13,107 nucleotides of DNA, taken from positions 1-13,107 of the forward strand of contig JAJXWG010000025.1 in assembly GCA_021781695.1 (NCBI GenBank). Reading direction: 5' to 3'. How positions within the stretch are numbered: position 1 is the stretch's first letter; every line of letters begins with the position of its first letter. The notes under the pieces were generated by a model that was not told the DNA's origin, made no database searches, and worked only from the letters and a program-made list of their open reading frames with translations. The position numbers and the translations under genes were made by a program. This document shows positions 1-7,908 of the stretch, in pieces. The DNA comes from Pseudomonadota bacterium. GTDB taxonomy: Bacteria > Pseudomonadota > Gammaproteobacteria > Burkholderiales > Gallionellaceae.

Positions 1-2
1 TT

Positions 3-137
3 GCGGCAAAGCCAGCAGCCAAGAAAGTTGCGGCAAAGCCAGCAGCCAAGAAAGTTGCGGCAAAGCCAGCAGCCAAGAAAGTTGCGGCAAAGCCAGCAGT
101 CAAGAAAGTTGCGGCAAAGCCAGCAGCCAAGAAGGCC
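3..137 (+). repeat. Five tandem 27-bp repeats in the coding region
   Basis: In-frame direct repeats at 3-29, 30-56, 57-83, 84-110 and 111-137. Units 1-3 are identical. Unit 4 differs by one base (gcc to gtc, Ala to Val). Unit 5 differs at its 3' end, where the array merges into the terminal Lys-rich codons. The array continues to the left edge (base 1 is within the preceding unit's last codon), so the copy number is a minimum. The repeat length is a multiple of three, so slippage would change protein length without shifting frame. Confidence 0.95.
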
Positions 138-155
138 GCAGCAAAGAAGAAGTAG
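3..155 (+). CDS. Histone H1-like Ala/Lys/Pro-rich DNA-binding protein, C-terminal end (5' truncated by window)
   Basis: Only the last 50 codons are present; the frame is open to the left edge and ends in TAG at 153-155. The visible protein is entirely low complexity: five 9-residue units of the pattern AAKPAAKKV, then a short AAKKK end. Such strongly basic Ala/Lys/Pro tails occur in bacterial histone H1-like and AlgP-type proteins, where they bind DNA non-specifically and compact the nucleoid or modulate transcription. That role is inferred from composition alone, because the N-terminal part is outside the window. The gene ends at a bidirectional terminator shared with the opposite-strand gene. 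A ribosomal or ribosome-associated protein with a basic tail cannot be excluded. Confidence 0.75.
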   Translation, partial: AAKPAAKKVAAKPAAKKVAAKPAAKKVAAKPAVKKVAAKPAAKKAAAKKK

Positions 156-171
156 GCTTGCGCGCTGAAAT

Positions 172-199
172 AAAAAAACCCGCTCAGGCGGGTTTTTTT
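172..199. terminator. Bidirectional Rho-independent terminator
   Basis: Perfect inverted repeat: seven A, cccgc, loop tcag, gcggg, seven T. It has a GC-rich 5-bp core stem with a U-tract on either strand. It lies 16 bp after the stop of the rightward histone-like gene. Its T-run overlaps the TAA stop (198-200, minus strand) of the leftward DUF2145-like gene, so one element plausibly terminates both convergent transcripts. Confidence 0.93.
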
Positions 200-1082
200 A
201 TTTTCCTTGAGGCTCGAAGTTCATGACCTCGGCACCTTTGTTGAATTTTTGCAGAAATTTTGCGATCGTCTCGAATGTGGCCGTCTCCGGTTCTCCTGGC
301 TGGTCAGAGGTCGATATTTCAGTGTTGAACAGGGAGCCCAGCGTAAGCCTGATCGGATTGATATTGACTGGTTGAGCCTTGAAATAGGCGATTTCGTTGG
401 CTTTGATGCGCTTGATGCTGCTGGTCTGGTAGAGCGCTGCGCTGACCACATCCAGCGTGTGCTCGGCGTCATTCTGGCATCCCAGGGTATAGGGGTTGGC
501 GATCAGGGAATAGTGCGGATCATGCAGTGTCGAATAGGTTGGCGAATTGATCACATCCAGCAGTCGCTGTTGCAATTTGGCCGTGGGAATGATGATGCCG
601 GCTTCCAGCACTGCTGCATCGGAGAAAAAATCTACCGGAAAACTCTGTATCAATTCGCTTGTGTCGCGATGCTTGTCCTCCTGCTGCAAGGCGTATATCG
701 CATAGCCCGGGGTCTTTTTCCCGTCCGCGGTTGTGATGAGAGAATACACGGCAAAAGCCACATGCGTATAGCGCATTCCTTCGGGGCGCTCGGAAGCGGG
801 TTGATCCATGCGTGCCACTATCGCAACATGCGCGCCTTTTCCGGCCAGTACTTTTTCCAGCTGCTTGGAAAACTGGATAATTTGATCCGGCGTGTAGCGT
901 GATTTTTTCGATGTTGCCTGATTGTCGGCCGCAATGCTCTCTTCGCCAATTTCAAGCGTTGCCGATGGCGGGCCGCTGATGGGAGTCGCCATTATGCCAG
1001 TCTCGGATGGCAATGCAGAGTTTGAACCCGCGGCAGCGCATGACATGAACAGCAGTGCAGTGAGCAAACATGTCGATTTCAT
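198..1082 (-). CDS. Exported DUF2145-like protein
   Basis: This is a 294-residue protein starting with a short basic and hydrophobic export signal (residues 1-20). Cys15 sits near the end of the hydrophobic stretch, but the lipobox (FMSC) is poor, so a lipoprotein is possible but unproven. A low-complexity linker (about 20-60) precedes a globular domain. The motifs RYTHVAFAVY (104-113) and YSLIANPY (191-198), followed by a Gln-Asn pair, resemble the DUF2145 family of proteobacterial periplasmic proteins of unknown function; I match this from memory of the family pattern. The start ATG is supported by AGAGGA six bases upstream. The gene is convergent with the histone-like gene and divergent from the CobD-like gene. 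Function unknown. Confidence 0.75.
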   Translation of the reverse strand: MKSTCLLTALLFMSCAAAGSNSALPSETGIMATPISGPPSATLEIGEESIAADNQATSKKSRYTPDQIIQFSKQLEKVLAGKGAHVAIVARMDQPASERPEGMRYTHVAFAVYSLITTADGKKTPGYAIYALQQEDKHRDTSELIQSFPVDFFSDAAVLEAGIIIPTAKLQQRLLDVINSPTYSTLHDPHYSLIANPYTLGCQNDAEHTLDVVSAALYQTSSIKRIKANEIAYFKAQPVNINPIRLTLGSLFNTEISTSDQPGEPETATFETIAKFLQKFNKGAEVMNFEPQGK

Positions 1083-1219
1083 CGTGATTCCTCTTCAAAA
1101 AATTGAAACGGTGCGCGTCATGCGTGATGATAAACCCTGCCATCATTTTTGCCGATACTTGGCGATCATCTCGGACTCTGTGCTATCTTTGCCGCAAATA
1201 ATCATTGCCGTTTCATAAC

Positions 1220-2155
1220 ATGAGCCTGTCTGCCCTGATCGCCGCCCTGCTGCTTGAGCAACTCAACGCATTGGCAGAGCGCAAGTACCTGCCAGTCTGG
1301 ATGACGGGCTATGTTGCCTATTTTCAGCACCACTTCAATTCGGGAGCATACCACCATGGCAGGGCCGCCTGGTGGCTGGCTGTTCTTCCCGTGGTTGCCG
1401 GTGCTGCGCTGCTGTTTTGGGGGTTGCATCATCTGCACCCGATACTGGCCTGGACATTCAACGTGCTGGCCATGTACCTCAGCATGGGTTTTCGAAAATA
1501 CAGCCAGATATATACCGATATCCAGCTGGCACTGCGCGGTGCGGATATTGCCGGGGCGCGTTCGCTGTTGTCATCGCTGCGCGGAAAAAAATCGGATGAT
1601 CTGAGCACGGATGAAATTGCGCGTCTTGCCATCGAAACCATACTGTTGGTTGCGCTCAACCGCTTGTTTGCTCTGATCGTGTGGTTCGTGGTGTTCAGTT
1701 TTCTGGGATTGGGTGGCGCTGCGGGCGCATTGCTTTATTGCATGGGGCTTGCATTGGCGACGCACAGGACGGAAGAACCGGGTTCCGAAGAGCCCAGGGA
1801 AAGCTATGCACAGAAGATGCGTGTCCGGCTGGATTGGTTGCCGATACGGATGACCGCGGCCACGTTTGCGATCGTCGGCAATTTCGAAGACACGGCGTAT
1901 TGCTGGCGTTCGCAGGCAATGAGTTGGCAGGATGGCGAGGAGGGGATACTGCTTGCAAGCGCTGCGGGCGCATCGGGCGTGCGCCTGGGCATGACGGTTG
2001 AGCAGAATGGCGTGCGCCTGGATCGTCCCGAATTGGGTGTGGGGGACAAGGGTGGGGCTGAGGCGCTTTACTGCATAGGCCGCCTGCTGTGGCGTTCGTC
2101 GGCGTTCATGCTACTCGTGCTGTTCATGCTCACGCTGGCAGGACTGTTGCGGTAG
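1220..2155 (+). CDS. CobD/CbiB-like integral membrane protein
   Basis: This 311-residue protein resembles the CobD/CbiB/AmpE superfamily of membrane proteins. True CobD/CbiB attaches aminopropanol to cobyric acid in cobalamin synthesis, whereas AmpE is a proposed membrane sensor. Hydrophobic segments lie near residues 47-65 (WWLAVLPVV onward), 73-90, 158-182 and at the C-terminus. The motif YGxxD-like stretch DTAYCWRSQ after a NFED sequence, and LGVGDKGGAEAL near the C-terminus, fit the betaproteobacterial relatives usually labelled CobD/CbiB family protein. No other cobalamin gene is nearby, so a role in B12 synthesis is doubtful. An in-frame TTG at 1205 would add five residues; the ATG at 1220 is preferred, although neither has a clear Shine-Dalgarno sequence. 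It heads the run continuing into the HDOD gene 18 bp downstream. Confidence 0.72.
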   Translation: MSLSALIAALLLEQLNALAERKYLPVWMTGYVAYFQHHFNSGAYHHGRAAWWLAVLPVVAGAALLFWGLHHLHPILAWTFNVLAMYLSMGFRKYSQIYTDIQLALRGADIAGARSLLSSLRGKKSDDLSTDEIARLAIETILLVALNRLFALIVWFVVFSFLGLGGAAGALLYCMGLALATHRTEEPGSEEPRESYAQKMRVRLDWLPIRMTAATFAIVGNFEDTAYCWRSQAMSWQDGEEGILLASAAGASGVRLGMTVEQNGVRLDRPELGVGDKGGAEALYCIGRLLWRSSAFMLLVLFMLTLAGLLR

Positions 2156-2173
2156 AAAGTCATAGAGGAAGAA

Positions 2174-3160
2174 ATGAGCAAAAGCATCGCAGTCAACAGG
2201 TTGAAATTGTCACTGGGTAATCTCGAATCGCTCCCCGCGATGCCGGAAATTGCGCGCAGGCTGCTCGTTCTGCCGCTGGAAACAGAGTCTGGCGAGGAAC
2301 AGATGATCTCTCTGATAGAAAAGGATCCCCAGATATACGCCAGGGTGATAGGGCTTGCCAATTCATCCGCGATGGGCAGCCAGCGGCAGATAAAAGGCAT
2401 CAGGGATGCAGCGATGCTGCTCGGCATGAAGCGCTTGAAATCGGTGGCACTGGGTATTGCAGCGATGTCGGCGATGCTGAAGAAGCCCGCAGGGAAGTAT
2501 TTCGATCCTCACGACCTTTGGACGCACAGCATGACGATCGCCATCGTGATGCATGCGATTGCCGAAGCCATGCCGAAAAGGATCAGGCCTGACGAGAACC
2601 AGATTTTTCTTGCAGGCCTCCTGCATGACATCGGCCTTGCAGCATTGCACCATCTCGATTTCGAGGCGAGCGAGGAGCTGCACCATCAGATGTGCTTGAA
2701 CCCGAGATCTTCTATACTGGATGTCGAGTCTGAACTTCTTGGCGTGACTCATGCCGAGATCGGCACGCAGCTCGTTCGGCACTGGAATCTGCCAAGGGAA
2801 GTCGCGGATGTCGTGGAGAAGCACCATGCTCCCCCAACAGGCAAGGAGGCTTATGGCAACCCCCTGGTCAGGCTGGTCAACATCGCCGAAAGGCTGTTGC
2901 CGGATTTCGGTTTTGCCGAGCATACCTTCGATCCGGTTCAGGACAGCGAATGGCGCGAGCTTTGCATCGATTCCGCGCGTGTGAATGAGATTGTTGATCT
3001 TGTAAACGAGCTGGCCATGCAGGTCGTGCAGTTGCCTGAAATTCAGCCTGCAGCAGTTCGGGAGATAGTCCCGGCCCCTGTTGCGCCTGTTCCACGCGGG
3101 CGATTTGCATCTGTGGGCTATGCAATGAGGCGCCTGGCTGCATGGCTGAAATTCTGGTGA
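2174..3160 (+). CDS. HDOD-domain signalling protein
   Basis: This 328-residue protein carries an HDOD domain (about 13-215), an HD-superfamily relative found in proteins regulating motility, chemotaxis, c-di-GMP signalling and natural transformation. Family landmarks are LESLPAMPEIARRLL (17-31), the WTHS motif (His118), GLLHDIG (148-154, His151/Asp152), THAEIG (192-197) and a KHH motif near 216-218. The HD-type histidines are therefore present, but HDOD proteins are generally regarded as protein-interaction modules and no enzymatic activity should be assumed. A Pro/Val/Ala-rich linker leads to a short basic, aromatic C-terminal tail (about 308-328). AGAGG sits 5 bases before the ATG. It lies between the CobD-like and SrkA-like genes with small gaps, suggesting co-transcription. 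Confidence 0.9.
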   Translation: MSKSIAVNRLKLSLGNLESLPAMPEIARRLLVLPLETESGEEQMISLIEKDPQIYARVIGLANSSAMGSQRQIKGIRDAAMLLGMKRLKSVALGIAAMSAMLKKPAGKYFDPHDLWTHSMTIAIVMHAIAEAMPKRIRPDENQIFLAGLLHDIGLAALHHLDFEASEELHHQMCLNPRSSILDVESELLGVTHAEIGTQLVRHWNLPREVADVVEKHHAPPTGKEAYGNPLVRLVNIAERLLPDFGFAEHTFDPVQDSEWRELCIDSARVNEIVDLVNELAMQVVQLPEIQPAAVREIVPAPVAPVPRGRFASVGYAMRRLAAWLKFW

Positions 3161-3166
3161 GCTGAC

Positions 3167-4147
3167 ATGCGTACACAACATCCTTTCAGCATGCTGACCC
3201 CGGATGCCGTGCTCGATGCGCTGGAGGGCATCGGCCTTTACGGTGACGGGCGGCTTTTGGCGTTAAACAGTTACGAGAACCGCGTTTATCAGGTCGGCAT
3301 GGAAGATGACACACCGCTGATCGCAAAGTTCTACCGCCCAGCGCGCTGGAGCGATGCGGCGATACTCGAGGAACATGCTTTTGTTTCTGAGCTTTATGAG
3401 CGCGAGATTCCCGTGGTGCCTGCGCTGAATATCAACGGAAGCACGTTGCACACTTTTAAGGATTTCCGCTTTTCAGTGTTTCCAAAACACGGCGGCCGTG
3501 CGCCCGAACTGGATGACCGCGACACCCTGCAGTGGATGGGGCGCTTCATCGGGCGCATCCATGCGGTAGGAGCACTGGCAGCATACCGGCATCGGCCTGC
3601 ACTGGACATACAGAGCTTCGGTGCGGAGCCTGTCGAGTTCCTGCTGGAGAATAAATTCATACCGTATGAATTAATCGAAGTGTATCGCGGTGTGGCGGCA
3701 CTTGCGCTGGAGGGTGCCAAGCGCTGTTATGAGCGCGCAGGCAAAATCGATGCGATAAGGCTGCACGGCGACTGCCATCCCGGCAATGTGCTCTGGACAG
3801 AGGATGGCCCGCACTTCGTCGACTTCGACGACAGCCGCATGGGGCCTGCGGTGCAGGACTTGTGGATGCTGCTGTCAGGTGAACGCGCGGATCAAACCCG
3901 GCAACTGGGCGACCTGCTGGCAGGATACGAGGATTTTCACGAATTCAATCCGCGCGAACTGCATCTCGTGGAAGCGCTTCGCACCTTGCGCCTGATACAC
4001 TATGCGGCATGGATTGCAAGGCGCTGGGACGATCCGGCATTTCCGACAGCCTTCCCCTGGTTTGATACCCAGCGCTACTGGCAGGACCGCATTCTGGAAT
4101 TGCGCGAACAGATCGCACTGATGGATGAAGCGCCGTTGCATGCCTGA
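3167..4147 (+). CDS. srkA: Stress response serine/threonine protein kinase SrkA (YihE/RdoA family)
   Basis: At 326 residues this is very close to Escherichia coli SrkA. The aminoglycoside-phosphotransferase-type kinase fold shows the N-lobe signature LNSYENRVYQ (33-42), a probable ATP-binding Lys in AKFYRP (Lys54), the catalytic HGDCHPGN motif (His200, Asp202, Asn207) and the metal-binding VDFDD (218-222). Family members phosphorylate serine or threonine and protect cells from stress-induced death, in part by opposing the MazEF system. That role is known for E. coli and only inferred here. The start lies 6 bp after the HDOD stop, with a weak GGTGAG overlapping that stop, so translation is probably coupled. 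No dsbA gene follows, unlike the enterobacterial arrangement. Confidence 0.93.
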   Translation: MRTQHPFSMLTPDAVLDALEGIGLYGDGRLLALNSYENRVYQVGMEDDTPLIAKFYRPARWSDAAILEEHAFVSELYEREIPVVPALNINGSTLHTFKDFRFSVFPKHGGRAPELDDRDTLQWMGRFIGRIHAVGALAAYRHRPALDIQSFGAEPVEFLLENKFIPYELIEVYRGVAALALEGAKRCYERAGKIDAIRLHGDCHPGNVLWTEDGPHFVDFDDSRMGPAVQDLWMLLSGERADQTRQLGDLLAGYEDFHEFNPRELHLVEALRTLRLIHYAAWIARRWDDPAFPTAFPWFDTQRYWQDRILELREQIALMDEAPLHA

Positions 4148-4216
4148 GTAATGACCATGTCACGCGGAGACGCTGAACCTTGTCCTTATCAATAATTGAC
4201 CAATCGAGAGACTGAA

Positions 4217-4759
4217 ATGAATGACGAAACTGTTATCGCCCACACACGGGAGTGGCTGGAAAAGGCCGTTATCGGCCTTAACCTGTGCCCGTTTGCCAAG
4301 GCGGTGCACGTCAAGAAACAAGTGCGCTATGTGGTGAGCAATGCCAGGACACCCGATGCCTTGCTGGCGGAGTTGCTGACCGAGCTGCGCCATTTGCAGA
4401 GCACCGATCCTGATGCGATCGACACCACGCTGCTGATTCACCCTTATGTGCTGACGGATTTTCTGGACTACAACGATTTTCTGGATACAGTGGATATTGC
4501 CACTTCCGAGCCCGAATTTGATTATGCCTTCCAGGTGGCCAGCCTGCATCCTCAATATCAGTTTGCCGGCACAGAAGTTGATGACATCGAGAATTTCAGC
4601 AACCGTGCGCCTTATCCCACTTTGCATCTGCTAAGGGAGGAAAGCGTGGATAAAGCGGTGGATGCATTTCCCGATGCGGATCTGATCGCGGACCGCAATA
4701 TCGAGATGCTCAAAAAGCTAGGGCATGAGGGGTGGGAAGTGCTGGGTCTGTACAGGTAG
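4217..4759 (+). CDS. DUF1415 family protein
   Basis: This is a 180-residue soluble protein with no signal peptide or membrane segment. The N-terminal block with GLNLCPFAKA and the following KQVRYVVS, then LLIHPYVLTDFLDYNDFL and a PTLHLLREESVDKA block, match the DUF1415 family found widely in Proteobacteria. The function is unknown; the conserved Cys in LCPFA is the obvious residue of interest. The ATG at 4217 is chosen over an in-frame TTG at 4196 because GAGAG lies a suitable distance upstream. It follows srkA with a 69-bp gap and is convergent with rsgA, whose stop lies 16 bp downstream with no obvious strong terminator between them. Confidence 0.9.
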   Translation: MNDETVIAHTREWLEKAVIGLNLCPFAKAVHVKKQVRYVVSNARTPDALLAELLTELRHLQSTDPDAIDTTLLIHPYVLTDFLDYNDFLDTVDIATSEPEFDYAFQVASLHPQYQFAGTEVDDIENFSNRAPYPTLHLLREESVDKAVDAFPDADLIADRNIEMLKKLGHEGWEVLGLYR

Positions 4760-4775
4760 ATTTCCGGTGAGTTTT

Positions 4776-5630
4776 TTAGGCCTTGCTGGCGGTGATCTGC
4801 TGAAACAGTTCCAGTCTGCGCGGATTGATCTTGCCTTTTGCAACTGCATCGATCAGCGCGCAACCCGGTTCATGCAGGTGCAGACAGTCGCGGAATCTGC
4901 ACAATCCCAGGTAGGGTGCGAACTCGATGAACCCCTGTTCTATCCTGCCCAGGGTCAGATGATGCAGGCCGAATGCCTGTACGCCAGGGCAGTCGATCAG
5001 GCTGCTGTTTTCATTCAGTGTATACAGTTTTGCATGGGTGGTGGTGTGCTTGCCGGAATCGAGCACGGTGGAAATTTCGCGCGTGGCGGCCAGTGCATCC
5101 GGGAGCAGCGCGTTGATCAAGGTGGATTTTCCCATGCCTGACTGTCCGACCAGCACGCTGGTGTGGCCTTCGAGCAAAGGGCGCAGCTCGGATACATCCT
5201 GCACGGCGGACAGTTCCAGCACTTTGTAGCCTATCGCGCGGTAGGGGGCAAGCTGTGCGCTCGCGTCATCTTTGGGCAAATCGCACTTGTTGAGCACGAT
5301 CAGCACAGACAGATTCTGGTCAAACGCTGCGATGAGGCAGCGCGCGACGACCTCGTCGCTGAAGGAGGGCTCTGTTGCGACGACGACGACGAGCTGTGTG
5401 ACATTGGCGGCGATGAGTTTCTCGCGCCAGGCATCCGAACGGTGCAGAAGGGATGTGCGCTTTTCGATGCGCTCGACCACGCCCTGATCGCTGCTGCTTT
5501 TTTGCACTTCGACCATGTCGCCGCAAACCACATCGCTTTTCTTTCCGCGCGTAACGCAGGGCAGCAGAACGCCATCAGGCATTCTAACCAGGTACTGGCG
5601 GCCAAAAGCTGCGACGACCCGGCCACTCAT
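4776..5630 (-). CDS. rsgA: Small ribosomal subunit biogenesis GTPase RsgA
   Basis: This 284-residue circularly permuted GTPase acts late in 30S maturation, where it helps proofread the decoding centre. An N-terminal OB-fold (about 1-60) starts SGRVVAAFGRQYLV. The permuted G-domain runs in the order G4 NKCD (114-117), G5-like SA (141-142), G1 GQSGMGKST (162-170), G2 region GKHTTTHA (193-200) and G3 DCPG (213-216). A zinc finger follows, with Cys244, Cys249, His251 and Cys257. The frame is open for another 101 codons upstream, but that stretch overlaps the pterin dehydratase gene in another frame and has no family resemblance, so the ATG at 5628-5630 is used. It lacks a clear Shine-Dalgarno sequence; the true start is the least certain point. 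It is last in the M48 / phhB / rsgA group. Confidence 0.94.
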   Translation of the reverse strand: MSGRVVAAFGRQYLVRMPDGVLLPCVTRGKKSDVVCGDMVEVQKSSSDQGVVERIEKRTSLLHRSDAWREKLIAANVTQLVVVVATEPSFSDEVVARCLIAAFDQNLSVLIVLNKCDLPKDDASAQLAPYRAIGYKVLELSAVQDVSELRPLLEGHTSVLVGQSGMGKSTLINALLPDALAATREISTVLDSGKHTTTHAKLYTLNENSSLIDCPGVQAFGLHHLTLGRIEQGFIEFAPYLGLCRFRDCLHLHEPGCALIDAVAKGKINPRRLELFQQITASKA

Positions 5631-5701
5631 TATGAAATTCGCGCTAGCGTTAGTTGCAGGTTTTTCTGTCAAGGATTTAAAGTTACAATAAATATCTGCG
5701 T

Positions 5702-5992
5702 TCAAGGCTTGAACAGCGCGTCCACCAGCGCTGCGCAGATGAAGTCTTTCTCCGTCAGACCGCCTGCGGAATGCGTGCTGTAGTCCACGCGGCAGGCGTT
5801 GTAGCTGACAGCAAGGTCCGGGTGGTGGTCTTCGCGGTGAGCTATCCACGCGATGGCATTCACAAACGCGATGGTCTGGTAATAGTCCTTGAACGAGTAG
5901 GTCTTGCTGATGCAAAGGCCGTGCTGCTGCCATCCGGAAAACTCGCCCAGCCGACTTTCGATTTCCATGGGAGTGAGCGCCTCATTTTTCAT
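5702..5992 (-). CDS. phhB: 4a-hydroxytetrahydrobiopterin dehydratase (pterin-4a-carbinolamine dehydratase)
   Basis: This 96-residue protein has the usual size for the PCD/DCoH family. It dehydrates 4a-hydroxytetrahydropterin, regenerating the pterin cofactor after aromatic amino-acid hydroxylation, and related proteins act in molybdopterin contexts. The signature is AHREDHHPDL (51-60), with His56, His57 and Pro58, followed by YSTHSAGGLT (71-80) carrying the third histidine (His74). No phenylalanine hydroxylase gene is visible here, so the pathway is unassigned. Starts at 6001 (ATG) and 6007 (TTG) are in frame, but GAGG nine bases before the ATG at 5992 favours the shorter form. The longer starts would touch or overlap the stop of the upstream protease gene, so coupling is likely either way. 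Confidence 0.93.
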   Translation of the reverse strand: MKNEALTPMEIESRLGEFSGWQQHGLCISKTYSFKDYYQTIAFVNAIAWIAHREDHHPDLAVSYNACRVDYSTHSAGGLTEKDFICAALVDALFKP

Positions 5993-6003
5993 GTCGTTCA
6001 TCC

Positions 6004-7248
6004 TCAAGCGGCCTTAAGATGGGCGATGCGCACCGAAGCGGGCGGGTGAGAATCGTAGAATTTTGAGTACAGTGGGTCGGGAGTCAGGGTTGCCGCATTG
6101 TCCTGATACAGTTTGACCAGCGCATTGACAAGATCGCGCGAATTGGTCTGCTTGACTGCATAGCTGTCGGCCTCGAATTCATGTTTGCGCGAATAGGCTG
6201 ACATCACGGGGCCGAGCAGGAAACTTAGCAGCGGCATGATCATGAAAAACAGCAGCAGCGCGTTGGCGGTGCTTTGGGTCGTCACCCCAAGCCCCTGATA
6301 GAACCAGCTGGTCTGCATCAATAGGCCCAGCAGCCATAGGAAAACCAGGCTGATCGCGAAGGTCGAGGCGATGCGCTTCATCACGTGGCGATGTTTGAAA
6401 TGGCCGAGTTCATGCGCCAGCACGGCTTCGATTTCTTCGGTGTTAAGGTGCTCCAGCAGCGTGTCGAAGAACACGATGCGCTTGGTCTTGCCGAAGCCTG
6501 TGAAGTACGCGTTGCCGTGCGCGCTGCGTTTGCTTCCGTCCATCACGAACAGCCCGCTGCTCGTGAAGCCGCAGCGTTTGAGCAGCGCTTCGATGCGCGC
6601 GCGGGTGGCTTCATCCGCAAGCGGACTGAACTTGTTGAACAGCGGCGCGATGAAGGCAGGATAGATGAACAGGATCAGCAGATTGAAGATCACCCACAAT
6701 CCCCAGACATAAAGCCACCAGTGCTCGCCCATGCGTCCCATAAGCCACAGCACGCAGGCCAAGAGCGGCAGCCCCAGGATGGTGCCTACCAGCAGGCTTT
6801 TGAACGCATCCACCAGATACAGTCTGAAGGTCATGTGATTGAAACCGAAGCGCCCCTCGATTGCAAAGGTACTGTAGATGTTGAATGGGGCTTCCAGGAT
6901 TGAAGAGAGCAGGAGTGCGATAATGATGGTCACTATTCCCTGCACCAGTGGCTGGCTGAACCAGTCATGGGAAAGCTCGGATATCTTCTCTATGCCGCCT
7001 GCCACGGTGAAGGCCAGCAGCAGTGCGGCATCGAACAGAACGGAAAGCATCGAGAAACGCGTCTTCGCTGAAGTGTAATCCGCACCTTTCTGGTGGCTGG
7101 CAAGCGATATCTGTCCGGCAAAAGCCTCAGGCACGCCATTCCGGTGCGCGGCTATATAGGCCAGATGCCGGCGTGCCAGCCAGATTTTCGCCAGCGTGGT
7201 GAGTGCTAGCGTTGCGATGAAGATGGATGTGAAAAGCTGAGCTGACAT
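6004..7248 (-). CDS. M48 family membrane metallopeptidase, Ste24/CAAX prenyl protease 1-like
   Basis: This 414-residue integral membrane zinc protease has the full-length Ste24 architecture. Hydrophobic segments lie near 1-20, 66-86, 102-120, 150-172, 178-203, 293-312 and 328-350. The zinc motif is HELGH (279-283: His279, Glu280, His283), with the third ligand in EFEADSYA (Glu359). SKRSAHGNAYFTG (239-251) forms the conserved strand before the active site, and DSHPP near the C-terminus is typical. Bacteria lack farnesylated CAAX proteins, so the likely role is membrane-protein or general proteolysis, inferred from the family. It starts the leftward group and is divergent from orn, with a 68-bp shared promoter region. 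The start ATG has no strong Shine-Dalgarno sequence. Confidence 0.93.
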   Translation of the reverse strand: MSAQLFTSIFIATLALTTLAKIWLARRHLAYIAAHRNGVPEAFAGQISLASHQKGADYTSAKTRFSMLSVLFDAALLLAFTVAGGIEKISELSHDWFSQPLVQGIVTIIIALLLSSILEAPFNIYSTFAIEGRFGFNHMTFRLYLVDAFKSLLVGTILGLPLLACVLWLMGRMGEHWWLYVWGLWVIFNLLILFIYPAFIAPLFNKFSPLADEATRARIEALLKRCGFTSSGLFVMDGSKRSAHGNAYFTGFGKTKRIVFFDTLLEHLNTEEIEAVLAHELGHFKHRHVMKRIASTFAISLVFLWLLGLLMQTSWFYQGLGVTTQSTANALLLFFMIMPLLSFLLGPVMSAYSRKHEFEADSYAVKQTNSRDLVNALVKLYQDNAATLTPDPLYSKFYDSHPPASVRIAHLKAA

Positions 7249-7316
7249 GATAGTGTTAGGTTAAGTCCGGTTGTGACACAATACGCGTCCCAATGTTCAA
7301 TCGACGCAAGCGAATT

Positions 7317-7862
7317 ATGGCACAAAATCAGAACCACCTCGTCTGGATAGACATGGAAATGACCGGACTGAATCCGGATACCGACCGCATCATCGAGGTT
7401 GCGATTGTCGTGACCGACAATAACCTGGAGACCGTCGCAGAGGCGCCGGTGCTGGTTGTGCATCAGCCGGACGAGATCATGGACGGCATGGACAGCTGGA
7501 ACAAGTCCACGCACGGCAAGTCTGGCCTTATCGAAAAGGTCAGGGCGTCCACGTTCGATGAGGCGGCCGTCGAAGCCCAGATGCTCGCTTTTATGAAGGA
7601 GCATGTGCCTGCCAGGACTTCTCCGATGTGCGGCAATTCGATCTGCCAGGACAGGCGTTTCATGGCGCGCTGGATGCCGGCATTCGAGGATTACTTTCAT
7701 TACCGCAACCTGGATGTCAGCACGCTGAAGGAGCTTGCCAAACGCTGGAAGCCCGAAGTTGCGCAGGGCATGAAGAAGCACGGCAAGCATGAGGCGCTCG
7801 CCGACATTTACGAATCCATTGCCGAGATGAAGCATTACCGGGAGCACTTTTTGAAACTGTAA
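7317..7862 (+). CDS. orn: Oligoribonuclease (3'-5' exoribonuclease, DEDDh family)
   Basis: This is a 181-residue cytoplasmic enzyme degrading 2-5 nt RNAs, including pGpG from c-di-GMP breakdown. The catalytic set Asp12, Glu14, Asp112, His158 and Asp163 is complete and falls at the positions known for E. coli Orn. IDMEMTGL (11-18) is the Exo I motif and HEALADIYESI (158-168) the Exo III motif. The ending YREHFLKL is typical. An in-frame ATG at 7293 would add eight residues; the start at 7317 matches the family length. It is divergent from the M48 protease gene and 46 bp upstream of the response regulator. Confidence 0.96.
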   Translation: MAQNQNHLVWIDMEMTGLNPDTDRIIEVAIVVTDNNLETVAEAPVLVVHQPDEIMDGMDSWNKSTHGKSGLIEKVRASTFDEAAVEAQMLAFMKEHVPARTSPMCGNSICQDRRFMARWMPAFEDYFHYRNLDVSTLKELAKRWKPEVAQGMKKHGKHEALADIYESIAEMKHYREHFLKL

Positions 7863-7908
7863 GCCAGCGCGGATTCAAGTGCTCTTGCCAGACTAACTGT
7901 CAAATTGG

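Noticed and set aside
1..155. Tandem repeats as a CRISPR array
   Set aside because: The repeats are contiguous with no unique spacers and encode an in-frame Ala/Lys/Pro protein tail.
1159..1187. TTGGCG and CTATCT as a promoter for the CobD-like gene
   Set aside because: Both boxes are poor matches; position is suitable but the evidence is too weak to list.
2363..3181. 272-codon minus-strand ORF opposite the HDOD gene
   Set aside because: The HDOD reading has all family motifs; the antisense product has none.
5631..5933. N-terminal extension of RsgA by 101 codons
   Set aside because: It overlaps phhB in another frame, is Arg/Pro-rich with no family resemblance, and RsgA similarity begins right at the ATG at 5630.
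7271..7281. Perfect 11-bp palindrome ttgtgacacaa between the M48 protease gene and orn
   Set aside because: Too short to stand out from chance, with no matching second copy or clear promoter boxes around it.
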